From: Nocardia fluminea | GTDB taxonomy: Bacteria > Actinomycetota > Actinomycetes > Mycobacteriales > Mycobacteriaceae | Assembly (NCBI RefSeq): GCF_002846365.1 | Contig: NZ_PJMW01000001.1 | Span: 434,001-498,000, forward strand | Direction: 5' to 3' | Length of the DNA stretch: 64,000 nucleotides | Shown here: positions 1 to 8,834 of the stretch, in pieces | How the letters are laid out: every line of letters starts with the position of its first letter | How positions within the stretch are numbered: position 1 is the stretch's first letter | Made by a program: the position numbers and the translations under genes | Notes under the pieces: generated by a model | What the model was told of the DNA's origin: nothing | Databases searched by the model: none | The model's input: the letters and a program-made list of their open reading frames with translations, nothing else

Positions 1-92
1 AATCCCCGAACGGGCGATCAGGCGTCGAACATGAGATCGACGGGTTGCCCGGCGCCGTTCGCCAGGGCAACCGGCCTGGAAAGGCATTCAGA

Positions 93-1355
93 ATGGTCAA
101 TAAATCTCGCCGGATCGCCGCGGTCGCGGTAGCCGCGGCATGCGTGCTTTCCGTTGCTTCGTGCGGTGACAACAGCAGTTCCGACGCGAGCGGCAGCACG
201 ACCGCCATCGCGCCGGGAGTCAAGGCGACCGGCGCCCCGATCAAGATCGGGTTGTTCAATCCGTCGAAGGGCCCGGCCACCCAGGCGGGGGTGACCACCG
301 GCAAGAACGCGGCAATCGAGTACATCAACAACCAGATCGGCGGGATCGACGGCCGCCCGATCGAGGTCGTCGACTGCGGTATCGACAACACCTCCCCCGA
401 ATCCACGATCTCGTGCGCCAACCAGTTCGTGCAGGCCGGCGTGGTGGCGGCGGTCGACGGCTACAACGCCGAATCGGCCGCGGCGATGCCGATTCTGACC
501 TCCGCGGCGATTCCGCTGATCGGCCAGATCCCCTTCAATACCGCGACCGGTGCGGTGACCGAGAACCGCGTGTTCTTCGGCCCGCCCCCGGCGGCGTTCC
601 TGGTCGGCTTCCTGCAATCTTTGAAGCAGTCGGGGAAGAACTCGCTGACCTTGGTCAACTCCGATCTGCCCCAGGCGCACCAGGTGTTCGACAGTCTCCT
701 GACCCCGCTGGGCAAGCAGTTGGGAATCGAAGTCAAGAGCGCGTATTACCCGCCGGCGGGTCCGAACTTCACCGCGCTCGCGTCCACGATCGCGGACGGT
801 TCTCCGGCCGCGGGCGGTCTGATGACCGCGCCCAACGACAACACCTGCAACAAGCTGGCCCAGGCGCTGAAGTCCGTGAAGTACTCGGGCACAGTGTTTT
901 TGGCGGCGTGCACGGAATACGTCGACGTCATGGGCGCACAGGCCGTCGGCGCTCAGTCCTATTCGCCGGTGTGGCTGCCGCCTGCCATCGACGCCGCACC
1001 CGAACCCGCGAAATCGAATCTGAAGACAGCCGAGCAGTTCATCGACAATGCCGGTGGAACGGCCGGGTTCTACGCGTACGGCACCTTCGCCACGTTCGTC
1101 GATCTGGCGCGGGCACTCACCTCGGCTCCGCCGGCCGAATTCACCGGCCCGGCGATCCTCACCGCGCTCGAGGGACTGGTCGACTACCAGAGCTTCCTCG
1201 GCCCGAAGCTCAACTGCGGCAAGGCGACCTCGCCCAACTGCACCACCGACATGTTGTTGTTCGAGGTGACCGGAGACAAGAAGACAGCACCCGTCTCCGG
1301 CGGGTACATCACCCCGAGCCCTGAGGTCCTCGCACTGATCCCGGGTGCGGCGTAA
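93..1355 (+). CDS. ABC transporter substrate-binding lipoprotein (branched-chain amino acid type)
   Basis: A 420-residue periplasmic-binding-protein family I receptor that should capture a small ligand outside the membrane and deliver it to the permease encoded next. The N-terminus has two arginines, a hydrophobic stretch and a lipobox ending VASC, so Cys24 would be lipidated and the protein anchored. The binding domain runs from about residue 50 to 400. I chose the ATG at 93 because it places the signal peptide at the extreme N-terminus and has AAAGG about eight bases upstream; an in-frame start 16 codons earlier adds a non-signal extension. It is the first gene of an apparent liv-type operon. 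The ligand is unknown; genes of this type beside lipid catabolism often import acids or aromatics rather than leucine. Confidence 0.93.
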   Translation: MVNKSRRIAAVAVAAACVLSVASCGDNSSSDASGSTTAIAPGVKATGAPIKIGLFNPSKGPATQAGVTTGKNAAIEYINNQIGGIDGRPIEVVDCGIDNTSPESTISCANQFVQAGVVAAVDGYNAESAAAMPILTSAAIPLIGQIPFNTATGAVTENRVFFGPPPAAFLVGFLQSLKQSGKNSLTLVNSDLPQAHQVFDSLLTPLGKQLGIEVKSAYYPPAGPNFTALASTIADGSPAAGGLMTAPNDNTCNKLAQALKSVKYSGTVFLAACTEYVDVMGAQAVGAQSYSPVWLPPAIDAAPEPAKSNLKTAEQFIDNAGGTAGFYAYGTFATFVDLARALTSAPPAEFTGPAILTALEGLVDYQSFLGPKLNCGKATSPNCTTDMLLFEVTGDKKTAPVSGGYITPSPEVLALIPGAA

Positions 1356-1392
1356 CCCACCGGCCTGCGGCTACCGATAGAAAACAGGGCAC

Positions 1393-3405
1393 ATGGGCCA
1401 GTTCTTGCAGTTCGTCTTCCTAGGTCTGTCGACCGGCGCGGTGTACGCGGTCCTGGCCACGTCGCTCGTCGGCGTGCACGCCGCGACGGGAATCATCAAT
1501 TTCGCCCAGGGCGCGTTCGCCTTGTGGGCGGTCTATGTCGTGGCCGCGCTGCGGACCGACGGGACATTCGTCCTGCCGGTCGGCAGTATCGCGCTGGGCA
1601 GTGAGGATCACCCGACGCCCATGGCGGCGGCGATCGCGCTGGGAATCGCCTCCGCGACGGCATGGGCGTTGCTGGCACATCTGGTGGTGTTCCGGCCCCT
1701 GCGGCACGCGCCGGTGCTGGCGCAGGTGGTCGCCTCGGTCGGACTGATGTTGTTCATCCAGGCGCTGGTGGGACTACGGTTCGATACCGAAAACCTCTTC
1801 GCCACACCGATTCTGCCGGAGAGCACGGTGACGGTGGCCGGGGCGCTGGTCAACGTGTCCGACCTCGTTCTGGCGGCGATCGCGATCGCGATCGCCGTCG
1901 GGCTGCGGGCCTACTTCACGCTCACCACCGCCGGCATCGCGACTCGCGCGGGCTCGGAAGACGAGCTCGCCGCACGCCTTACCGGATATTCACCCGACCG
2001 GCTGGCCGCGATCGTCTGGGCGATCACCGGCGCCGCCTGCGGGCTGATCGGGGTGCTCGCCGCCTTCACCATCGGGTTGAACGAGACGAGCTACACCTTC
2101 TACGTGATCCCGGCACTGGCGGCGGCACTGGTCGGTCGGCTGTCGTCGTTCGGCGTGGCCTGTGCGGCCGGATTGACCTTGGGCTCGTTCCAGGCGGTCA
2201 TTCTCTGGGTCGATACCAAGGACTGGTGGCCGAATTGGGCACAGACCGGGCTCGGCGACGCGGTGCCGTTCGTCATCGTCATCGTCGCGTTGTTCCTGCT
2301 CGGCGGCCGGATACCGGCTCGTGGATCGCTCGGTGCAGTGAAGATGCCCTCCGTGCGTATCCCCCGGGTCACGATCACGCGGACCCTGGCGGTCCTGGCA
2401 GTCGCGGTCCTGGCCATAGTCCTGACCAGCGGGACGTGGCGCTACGGCGTCGTCACCTCGATCATTTTGTCGCTGATCGCACTGTCGCTGGTGTTGCTGA
2501 CCGGATACCTCGGGCAGATCTCGCTGGCGAGTATGGCTTTCGCCGGCACCGCGGGCTTCGCATTGTCGAAATTGTCCACCGAATGGCACGTTCCGTTTCC
2601 GCTGGGCATCATCGCGGCAGCCTTGACAGCCACCGCATTAGGGATTCTGGTCGCGGTACCAGCTTTGCGCATCCGCGGCGCCCAATTGGCGGTAGTGACT
2701 TTGGCCGCGGCACTGGCGATTCAGAGCTTCGTGTTCAACAACCCCTCGCTGACTCCCGCGCAGGGCAACATCATCACCGACCCGACTGTGTTCGGCCTCG
2801 ATCTGGGCGTGCGTGACGGCACAACCCTTGTCACACTGAATTTTTCGCTGATGGTCCTGGTGGTCGTCGCGATCTGCACCGTGGCGGTGATGCGGATCAT
2901 GGCGGGCGCGACCGGCCGGGCGATGTTGGCGGTGCGGTCCAACGAGCGCGCGGCGGCATCCGTCGGCATCGACGTCGCCGCGACAAAATTGCTCGGATTC
3001 GCGGTCTCGGCGTTCCTGGCCGGCATCGGCGGTTGCCTGATCGGCTACAGCAGAGGGCAGCTCTCGGCGGGATCGTTCACCGTGATGATCGGCCTGACAC
3101 TGCTGGCGATGACGTACGTCGGCGGCATCACCTCCGTGTCGGGCGCGTTCATCGCCGGCACCGTCGGCCCGCTGGGCGTCGTCTATGTGTTTCTCAACCA
3201 GACGCTCGAGCTCGGCGAATACTACGAGGTCATCGCGGCGAGTGCGTTGTTGGTGATGGCGGTGCTGAACCCGGTCGGCGTGGCGGGGGTGGTCACCTCG
3301 GCGATCGAGTGGCTCACCGCGGCGCTCGCACGCCGCAACGGACGTGCGATCACCGGCGATGAGGTCACCGACTCGGGAAGGAAGGCGACAGCCCATGTCC
3401 GATAG
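1393..3405 (+). CDS. Fused LivH-LivM branched-chain-type ABC permease
   Basis: A 670-residue membrane protein that carries both permease halves of a branched-chain-type importer in one chain. Residues 1 to about 305 are LivH-like, with the IINFAQG motif near residue 35, and residues about 330 to 645 are LivM-like, with the GYLGQISLA motif. The two are joined by a short positively charged linker around residues 310-330. The usual arrangement is two separate genes; fusions are known in actinobacteria. It starts 37 bp after the receptor gene and its end overlaps the ATPase gene by 11 bp, so it is probably co-transcribed with the whole importer. Confidence 0.93.
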   Translation: MGQFLQFVFLGLSTGAVYAVLATSLVGVHAATGIINFAQGAFALWAVYVVAALRTDGTFVLPVGSIALGSEDHPTPMAAAIALGIASATAWALLAHLVVFRPLRHAPVLAQVVASVGLMLFIQALVGLRFDTENLFATPILPESTVTVAGALVNVSDLVLAAIAIAIAVGLRAYFTLTTAGIATRAGSEDELAARLTGYSPDRLAAIVWAITGAACGLIGVLAAFTIGLNETSYTFYVIPALAAALVGRLSSFGVACAAGLTLGSFQAVILWVDTKDWWPNWAQTGLGDAVPFVIVIVALFLLGGRIPARGSLGAVKMPSVRIPRVTITRTLAVLAVAVLAIVLTSGTWRYGVVTSIILSLIALSLVLLTGYLGQISLASMAFAGTAGFALSKLSTEWHVPFPLGIIAAALTATALGILVAVPALRIRGAQLAVVTLAAALAIQSFVFNNPSLTPAQGNIITDPTVFGLDLGVRDGTTLVTLNFSLMVLVVVAICTVAVMRIMAGATGRAMLAVRSNERAAASVGIDVAATKLLGFAVSAFLAGIGGCLIGYSRGQLSAGSFTVMIGLTLLAMTYVGGITSVSGAFIAGTVGPLGVVYVFLNQTLELGEYYEVIAASALLVMAVLNPVGVAGVVTSAIEWLTAALARRNGRAITGDEVTDSGRKATAHVR

Positions 3406-4192
3406 CGTCCAATCTCTCTTGCGGACACACGGATTGTCGGTTCGCTACGGCGGCGTCGCGGCCAACACCGAGATCGATATCGCCGTCGACGCCGGGCAGA
3501 TCGTGGGTCTGATCGGACCCAACGGAGCGGGCAAGACGACATTCGTCGACGCGGTCACCGGCTTCACCCCGTACACCGGAAGCGTCACCCTCGCGGGCAC
3601 CTCGCTCGACCGCCTCGGCACGCATCGACGACGACGCGCCGGCTTGGCCCGAACCTGGCAGGCGGGAGAGCTTTTCGGTGACCTCACGGTGGCCCAGAAT
3701 CTCGCCGTCGCGATTCAGCCGACCGGTCTGCGCACACTGTTCGCCGATATCATCGGCGGTTCCGCGCCGCCGAACGAGATCATCCACGCGGCCCTGGATC
3801 TGGTGGGTGTGCCCGGCGTCGCGGCTCAGCGTCCCGGCGAATTGACCCTCGGGCAGCAGAAACTGGTCGGGGTGGCGCGCGCTCTGGTCGGCGGTTCGAC
3901 AGTGGTGCTGCTCGATGAACCCGCCGCGGGGCTCGACACGCACGAGAGCCAGGACTTCGGCCGGCATCTGCGGCGCATCGCGACCGCGGGTGTCGGTGTG
4001 TTGCTCATCGACCACGACATGTCACTGGTCCTCGACACCTGCGCACGGCTCTATGTTCTGGACTTCGGCGTCGTCATCGCCGTCGGCGAGCCCACGCGGA
4101 TCCGCGAAGACCCACGGGTGATCGCCGCCTATCTCGGCACCGCCGGCGCGGACGCCGCCGACGCGGCCCGACCTGCAGGAGACAGCGAATGA
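3395..4192 (+). CDS. livG: ABC transporter ATP-binding protein, LivG type
   Basis: A 265-residue ABC ATPase for the importer. Walker A GPNGAGKTT lies at residues 41-49, the signature is the LivG-like LTLGQQ, Walker B is LLDEPAAGLD, and the switch histidine sits in IDHDM. The ATG at 3395 has GGAAGGAAGG just upstream and overlaps the end of the permease gene; an in-frame start 17 codons earlier would lengthen the overlap without a better ribosome site. The stop overlaps the next start as ATGA. It should pair with LivF to power the fused permease. Confidence 0.93.
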   Translation: MSDSVQSLLRTHGLSVRYGGVAANTEIDIAVDAGQIVGLIGPNGAGKTTFVDAVTGFTPYTGSVTLAGTSLDRLGTHRRRRAGLARTWQAGELFGDLTVAQNLAVAIQPTGLRTLFADIIGGSAPPNEIIHAALDLVGVPGVAAQRPGELTLGQQKLVGVARALVGGSTVVLLDEPAAGLDTHESQDFGRHLRRIATAGVGVLLIDHDMSLVLDTCARLYVLDFGVVIAVGEPTRIREDPRVIAAYLGTAGADAADAARPAGDSE

Positions 4193-4974
4193 CCACATCG
4201 CCGACGCCGAACACATCGCTGACCGAGGCCGAACCCGCCCTGCACATCGACGGGCTCACGGTGGGATACGGCGGCGTGCCCGCAGTACGCGAACTGAACA
4301 CCCAGGTGCGCGCGGGCGAGATCCTCGCGCTCTTGGGCCCGAACGGTGCAGGGAAGACCACCACCCTGCTCGCGTCGGTCGGGGCATTGCCCGCGCTGTC
4401 CGGTTCGATCACCGCGCTCGGCGAACCACTGGACCGACGGGTGGAAGCCAACGCACGCCGCGGCATCGTCTTGGTCCCCGACAGCCGTGGCGTCTTCCAT
4501 CGCTTGTCGGTCGACGACAATCTGCGACTGGCCCGACGCAAGCACGGTCCCTCCCTCGACGATGTCTTCGACTACTTTCCCGCGCTCCGCTCGATGCGCT
4601 CGCGCCGCTGCGGGACACTGTCCGGCGGCGAACAACAGATGCTCGCGTTGGCGAAGGCACTGCTGTGCGCACCGAAGATCCTGCTCGTCGACGAACTCAG
4701 CCTCGGGCTGTCGCCGATCGCCGTGGAGGCGCTGCTGCCCCGGCTCCGTCAGATCGCCGACGACCAGCACATGGCCGTGGTATTGGTCGAACAACACATC
4801 GAACTCGCCTTGTCGATCGCCGACACGGCGCTCGTGCTCCATCACGGCAGGGCGGTGTTGTCCGGCTCCGCGACCGAGCTGCGTGGTCGCCGGGATATGG
4901 TCGAGGCGGCGTACTTCGGTAATGTCGAAGCGCCCTGCGGTGACCGGACGGGAACCGCACTGCCCGCCGGGTAG
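4189..4974 (+). CDS. livF: ABC transporter ATP-binding protein, LivF type
   Basis: The second ATPase of the importer, 261 residues. Walker A GPNGAGKTT is at residues 50-58, the signature is LSGGEQQ, and the switch histidine is in VEQHIEL. Walker B reads LLVDELSLGL, with leucine where proline is usual after the catalytic glutamate, a common LivF variant. The start overlaps livG by four bases (ATGA), which suggests translational coupling. A TetR gene follows after about 60 bp with no clear terminator between, so the regulator is probably part of the same transcript. Confidence 0.92.
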   Translation: MTTSPTPNTSLTEAEPALHIDGLTVGYGGVPAVRELNTQVRAGEILALLGPNGAGKTTTLLASVGALPALSGSITALGEPLDRRVEANARRGIVLVPDSRGVFHRLSVDDNLRLARRKHGPSLDDVFDYFPALRSMRSRRCGTLSGGEQQMLALAKALLCAPKILLVDELSLGLSPIAVEALLPRLRQIADDQHMAVVLVEQHIELALSIADTALVLHHGRAVLSGSATELRGRRDMVEAAYFGNVEAPCGDRTGTALPAG

Positions 4975-5035
4975 CTGGGTCCGAGGGCAGACGACACCGC
5001 CACGACGGTACGTGGGACAGCATCGAGGAGGAAGG

Positions 5036-5710
5036 TTGGCCGAGACGGGGCAGCCCGATCGCCGCGCGAAGGCGCCGGCACGCCGCAGCACCCGCAATCG
5101 CCCGACCGACGCCGGACTTCTCGATGCGGCGTGCGCGGTGATCGCCGAGGTCGGCGTCGATCGAGCCACGATGGACAGCATCGCCCAGCGCGCCGACACC
5201 TCCAGAGTGACCCTGTACGCCCACTTCGGCTCCCGCGACGCACTCATCGATGCGGTGATCGAACGAGAGCTCGCCGCGTTGACCGCCTGGATGTTCGAGA
5301 TCTACGACAACGGCGAAACCATGAGATATGGGCAGCGGGCCCGATACTCGATCGAGTCGCTTTTCGACTACGCACGCCGCCATCCCGAAGGATTTCGCGT
5401 CCTGCTCGACAACCGATACGACGACAGCCACCCCGGTCGCCGGTTGTCCGCCGCTCTCGAACCGCGGATCGCCGAACGGTTACGAGCCAACTACGCCGAA
5501 CGCGGAACTCCTCTCGACGCCGGCGCGGACACACTCGCCACGATGCTGCTGGGCATCAGCTTGGACATCGCCTATCGGGCCGTCATCCTCGCGGGCGCCG
5601 ATATCGGTGCGGCCTGCGATCTGGCTGTCACCGCCTCGCTCGCGGTTCTGCGGGCCGTCGACCCCGAGCAGCTGCGCGCCATCGACACCTGTCTCCCGAC
5701 AACGCCGTAA
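5036..5710 (+). CDS. TetR/AcrR family transcriptional regulator
   Basis: A 224-residue TetR-family protein with its helix-turn-helix at about residues 45-65 (SIAQRADTSRVTLYAHF) and a divergent ligand-binding domain after it. The reading frame is open far upstream, through livF on another frame, but homology begins only here. I chose the TTG at 5036 because an AGGAGG lies just upstream and no in-frame ATG occurs before the DNA-binding domain; the spacing of four bases is short, so the start is uncertain. Its place at the end of the liv-type operon suggests that it regulates this importer. The ligand is unknown. Confidence 0.85.
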   Translation: MAETGQPDRRAKAPARRSTRNRPTDAGLLDAACAVIAEVGVDRATMDSIAQRADTSRVTLYAHFGSRDALIDAVIERELAALTAWMFEIYDNGETMRYGQRARYSIESLFDYARRHPEGFRVLLDNRYDDSHPGRRLSAALEPRIAERLRANYAERGTPLDAGADTLATMLLGISLDIAYRAVILAGADIGAACDLAVTASLAVLRAVDPEQLRAIDTCLPTTP

Positions 5711-5748
5711 CGCGGCGAGGCGAACATCTCCCCCGCCGCGTCGCCGCG
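5711..5748. terminator. Possible weak terminator between convergent genes
   Basis: CGCGGCGA at 5711-5718 can pair with TCGCCGCG at 5741-5748, leaving a 22-base loop, in the gap between the converging TetR and DUF2236 genes. There is no T-tract, so this is only a candidate. Confidence 0.3.
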
Positions 5749-5766
5749 ACCATCGGTCCCCGTCGA

Positions 5767-6765
5767 TCAGATGAGGGCCCGCTGCTTCTTGATGCGGCCA
5801 CGTACATCGCGCATCATCGAATTGGTGCCCGAGAATCTGATGAATTTCGGGATGAAGCGGTTGACGAAGCCGACGAACAGGAACAGGTGCTCGAATCGGC
5901 GCTGATCCGTGGGGCTCCATTCGATCGCCATCTGCTCGCGGAAGTGCGGCGGCAGGAAACCCGCGGTGAGGAACCGCAGGAGGCTGCCGAACAGGAGCCG
6001 GATGGACCAGTGGACCATCCGCAGGTGCAGCAGATCGTCGATGTAGGCGCGGAATTCGTCGTCACAGACGACCTGCTTGCACGCGTCGAGCCAGTATTCG
6101 TCGAACTCGGCCCGCGTCTTGGGCCACATGTCGGGGTGTACCTGCAACGTCGTGCCGAAGGTATCCGAGCCCTGGTAGAACGCCTCGAGTTCGTCGGCGG
6201 TCATCTTGCCGCACAGCAGTTGGTGCGTGTCCTCGAACCCGATGTAGATCGCCGCGGCCACATACATCTGCAGGTTGCGGTCGAAGGCGTTGTATTTCAC
6301 CTTCGAATCCGGCCGCGATCGGACCTGGCGGTGCGCGCTGTTGACCGCTTCGCGCATCGCCAGCTTGTCCTCCTCGGTGCCGAGAACGGCCACCGCGAGG
6401 TAGGCGGAGGTGGTCCGCAGCCGCTTCCACGGATGCACCATGAGCGCACCGGATTCGACCGGACTCTCCATCACGCCCGCCGCGACGCCCTGGTGCGCGA
6501 ACTGCATCGCCACGTTCGCGGCCGCACCCGCGAACATCCAGAAGTCCAGGGCGTCGGCCAGCTGGGCGGGTCGTTTGCGCGGGGACCGGTGGGTGTCGGG
6601 AATATGGAGGCGAACCCGATCGAGTGTCAGCGCACGCTCGGTCGTCGCGAGTTCCACCGCTGGAGTGGCCGACCGGCGCCACGCCGGTCCGGCACCTTCG
6701 TCGACGTAGGAAGCGCTGTGTGGGTCGACGTAATTGGGTTCGCCAGGCGTGATTGCCGTGCTCAT
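5767..6765 (-). CDS. DUF2236 / MpaB-family oxygenase-like protein
   Basis: A 332-residue protein of the DUF2236 (MpaB) family, whose best-known members are haem-dependent dioxygenases such as Lcp. It has the conserved blocks NVAMQF, ESGALMVHPWKR, the histidine block NSAHRQVRS near residue 160, and YNAFDRNLQMYVAAA. There is no signal peptide, so it should act in the cytoplasm. The second ATG of MTMSTA (6765) is used because GGGAAAGG is then six bases away. It is paralogous to the gene at 30341. Two copies of the 18-bp motif lie upstream at 6872 and 6963. The reaction is unknown; a role in oxidising a lipid or isoprenoid intermediate is inferred from context. Confidence 0.85.
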   Translation of the reverse strand: MSTAITPGEPNYVDPHSASYVDEGAGPAWRRSATPAVELATTERALTLDRVRLHIPDTHRSPRKRPAQLADALDFWMFAGAAANVAMQFAHQGVAAGVMESPVESGALMVHPWKRLRTTSAYLAVAVLGTEEDKLAMREAVNSAHRQVRSRPDSKVKYNAFDRNLQMYVAAAIYIGFEDTHQLLCGKMTADELEAFYQGSDTFGTTLQVHPDMWPKTRAEFDEYWLDACKQVVCDDEFRAYIDDLLHLRMVHWSIRLLFGSLLRFLTAGFLPPHFREQMAIEWSPTDQRRFEHLFLFVGFVNRFIPKFIRFSGTNSMMRDVRGRIKKQRALI

Positions 6766-6871
6766 CGTCATCCTTTCCCAGAGATGTGCCGCGTGGCCGA
6801 GCAGCGATGCACAGCAGCCCGACGCACCTCGCGAACGCGGTTCGGCGCCAAGAGGACCTCGGCACACGCAA

Positions 6872-6889
6872 TATGTTACTGCCTATTCC
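6872..6889 (+). promoter_or_regulatory. 18-bp motif copy 1
   Basis: TATGTTACTGCCTATTCC. It lies 107 bp upstream of the DUF2236 start and points away from that gene, so it fits an operator better than a promoter for it. Confidence 0.6.
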
Positions 6890-6962
6890 ATCAAATGTAG
6901 AGAGATGCACAGGAACAAGAAGGTGGTATTCACAGGTGATTGACAGCTCGGACCACGGTTAC

Positions 6963-6980
6963 TAAGTTGATGATCATTCA
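6963..6980 (+). promoter_or_regulatory. 18-bp motif copy 2 (divergent)
   Basis: TAAGTTGATGATCATTCA. It carries G instead of the usual A after GTT and sits 91 bp from copy 1 in the same orientation. It is one of the weaker matches. Confidence 0.45.
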
Positions 6981-7034
6981 CCGGGTGTCACAGGCGGGCA
7001 TGCACTGCGGCGCCAGGTGGACACCTCCGCGACG

Positions 7035-7074
7035 ACCTCGCCCGCCGACCGCATACCGCGTCGACGGGCGAGGT
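7035..7074. terminator. Hairpin terminator after the thiolase
   Basis: ACCTCGCCCG at 7035-7044 pairs perfectly with CGGGCGAGGT at 7065-7074, flanked by a run of four T on the plus strand. It begins 17 bases beyond the thiolase stop and should end that minus-strand transcript. Confidence 0.65.
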
Positions 7075-7090
7075 TTTCCGTCAACAGCCT

Positions 7091-8254
7091 TCAGAGACGT
7101 TCGATGATCGTGGCGTTGGCCAATCCGCCCGCCTCGCACATGGTCTGGAGTCCGTAGCGACCGCCGGTCTGTTCGAGATGGTTGACCATCGTGGCGAGCA
7201 ACCGGGTCCCGGAAGCCCCGAGCGGATGCCCGAGAGCGATGGCGCCGCCACGCGGATTGACCTTGGCCGGGTCGGCGCCGAGCTCGTGCTGCCAGACGAG
7301 CGGGACCGGCGCGAACGCCTCGTTCACCTCGAAGGTGTCGATGTCGTCGACCGTGAGCGAGACTCGCTCGAGCGCCTTGCGGGTCGCGGGGACCACGGCG
7401 GTGAGCATGAGGGTCGGATCGTCGCCGACAACCGCGAAGGAGTGGAAGCGGGCGCGCGGGGTCAAGCCCAGCTTCGACGCCATCGCCTCGCTCATGATCA
7501 GCGCCGCCGACGCACCGTCGGTGAGCGGCGAGGAGTTGCCCGCGGTCACCGACCAGTCGATCTCCGGAAACCGGTCCAGGAGAGCGGGATCGGTGAAGGC
7601 AGGGCGCAGGCCGGCCAAACCTTCGACAGTCGTGCCGGTGCGTATCGTCTCGTCGGCTACGAGGTCACCCGCGGCGATCAGCTCGGCATCGAAGCCGCCG
7701 GAGGCCGCGGTGGCGGCGGCCAACCGATGCGAGCGGGCGGCGAACTCGTCGAGGGTCGCGCGGTCCAGTTTCCAGCGGGCGGCGATGACCTCGGCCGCGA
7801 TCCCCTGCCCGATCAGGCCGGCCGGATAGCGAGCGGCGAGCGGGCCACGCAGCGAGTCCTTGCCCTGGGTGTTGGAGAACATCGGCGCGCGGCTCATCGA
7901 CTCGACGCCGCAGGCGATCGCTACGTCGTACGCGCCGGCGAGCACACCCTGGGCGGCGAAGTGCACGGCTTGCTGGCTCGAACCGCACTGCCGGTCGACA
8001 GTGGTGGCAGGCACCGACTCCGGGAATCCCGCCGCGAGTACCGCGGTCCTGCTGATGTTGTTGGCCTGTTCACCACTCTGCGTGACACAGCCGCCGATCA
8101 CGTCGTCGACGAGGGCCGGGTCGATCCCGGTGCGCGCGACCAACTCCGCCAGCACACCGGCCAGCAGCGTGGCCGGATGCACGGACGACAATCCGCCGCC
8201 GGCCTTGCCTCGACCCGACGGTGTACGAACCACGTCGACGATGACAGCTGACAT
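7091..8254 (-). CDS. Thiolase (acetyl-CoA C-acyltransferase family)
   Basis: A 387-residue thiolase that should catalyse the CoA-dependent cleavage of a 3-ketoacyl-CoA in the last step of beta-oxidation. The nucleophile is Cys90 in VDRQCGSSQ, the base histidine is in GHPLGASG, and the second active cysteine is in MCEAGGLAN near the C-terminus. The second of two adjacent ATG codons (8254) is taken because AGGAGG is then six bases away. It is transcribed divergently from the mce operon, with four motif copies in the shared intergenic region. Its first codons are almost identical in DNA to the remnant leader in front of the SDR at 33 kb. It probably shortens whatever the mce system imports. Confidence 0.92.
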   Translation of the reverse strand: MSAVIVDVVRTPSGRGKAGGGLSSVHPATLLAGVLAELVARTGIDPALVDDVIGGCVTQSGEQANNISRTAVLAAGFPESVPATTVDRQCGSSQQAVHFAAQGVLAGAYDVAIACGVESMSRAPMFSNTQGKDSLRGPLAARYPAGLIGQGIAAEVIAARWKLDRATLDEFAARSHRLAAATAASGGFDAELIAAGDLVADETIRTGTTVEGLAGLRPAFTDPALLDRFPEIDWSVTAGNSSPLTDGASAALIMSEAMASKLGLTPRARFHSFAVVGDDPTLMLTAVVPATRKALERVSLTVDDIDTFEVNEAFAPVPLVWQHELGADPAKVNPRGGAIALGHPLGASGTRLLATMVNHLEQTGGRYGLQTMCEAGGLANATIIERL

Positions 8255-8301
8255 CATGAACCTCCTGCACGGTCGCCGTCCATGCGGCGACATCCCTCGG
8301 G

Positions 8302-8319
8302 TAAGTTAATAACCATTCT
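8302..8319 (+). promoter_or_regulatory. 18-bp motif copy 3
   Basis: TAAGTTAATAACCATTCT, 47 bp upstream of the thiolase start and pointing away from it. The interval between motif and start codon is nearly the same as at copy 13 in front of the thiolase-like leader. Confidence 0.65.
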
Positions 8320-8377
8320 TATCACTTGCCGCTAGATGGATGCCAGAAATCGTGGTTTAAGCGATATGATCGCGTCC

Positions 8378-8395
8378 CATGTTACTGTCTATTCC
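8378..8395 (+). promoter_or_regulatory. 18-bp motif copy 4
   Basis: CATGTTACTGTCTATTCC. It differs from the consensus only at the first base and lies 76 bp from copy 3. Confidence 0.6.
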
Positions 8396-8603
8396 GCAGC
8401 ATCACGAGTTGGGGGCATGATGCGCGGGCCGCATCGGCACCGGCACGCACCCCTCAGCAGCGTCCGGTGCCGATGCGATGGTCCCTCCACTCGTCCCGGT
8501 TCCCATCGACCCACGGATGGACGACCGGCGAGAAGGGCACCGCGGACGCGACCTGCGACCGCACGCGATCCGGCGCCCTATAGGCAATCCTGAATCTATG
8601 AGA

Positions 8604-8621
8604 TATGTTACCGGTAATTCT
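8604..8621 (+). promoter_or_regulatory. 18-bp motif copy 5, forward arm of an inverted pair
   Basis: TATGTTACCGGTAATTCT. With copy 6 it forms a head-to-head pair (3' ends facing) whose centres are 31 bp apart, upstream of the mce operon. Confidence 0.65.
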
Positions 8622-8634
8622 CGTCACAGAGGCG

Positions 8635-8652
8635 AGAATGGATAGTAACTTC
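8635..8652 (-). promoter_or_regulatory. 18-bp motif copy 6, reverse arm of an inverted pair
   Basis: Read on the minus strand this is GAAGTTACTATCCATTCT. It faces copy 5 and lies 183 bp before the first gene of the mce operon. Confidence 0.6.
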
Positions 8653-8834
8653 ATGTTCCATGGTCGCCACCCCGAGCGACAGAAGTCGCAAGGCTTCTCG
8701 CATGACTCAGGGGTAGACGATCCTCCTTCGGGTCCAACCCAGAAGAACGCTCGACAACAACAACGCACCGCCAACGACGGCGGTCGGCAGGCCCGACGTC
8801 GTCCAAGGTCCCGAGGAAGGACACCGGTACCACC

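Larger units (their letters stand above)
6766..7090. other. Gene-free interval between DUF2236 and thiolase genes
   Basis: This 325-bp stretch contains two copies of the 18-bp motif (6872 and 6963) and a strong hairpin at 7035-7074 next to the thiolase stop. I see no convincing gene in it. Confidence 0.7.
8255..8834. other. Divergent regulatory region between thiolase and mce operon
   Basis: This 580-bp stretch has no gene that I can support. It holds four copies of the 18-bp motif (8302, 8378, 8604 and, inverted, 8635). Short reading frames here have no ribosome site or family resemblance. Confidence 0.7.

Noticed and set aside
5131..6900. A 589-codon plus-strand frame
   Set aside because: It runs through the TetR gene and antisense to the DUF2236 gene, is extremely arginine-rich, has no domain, and is a shadow created by high GC content.
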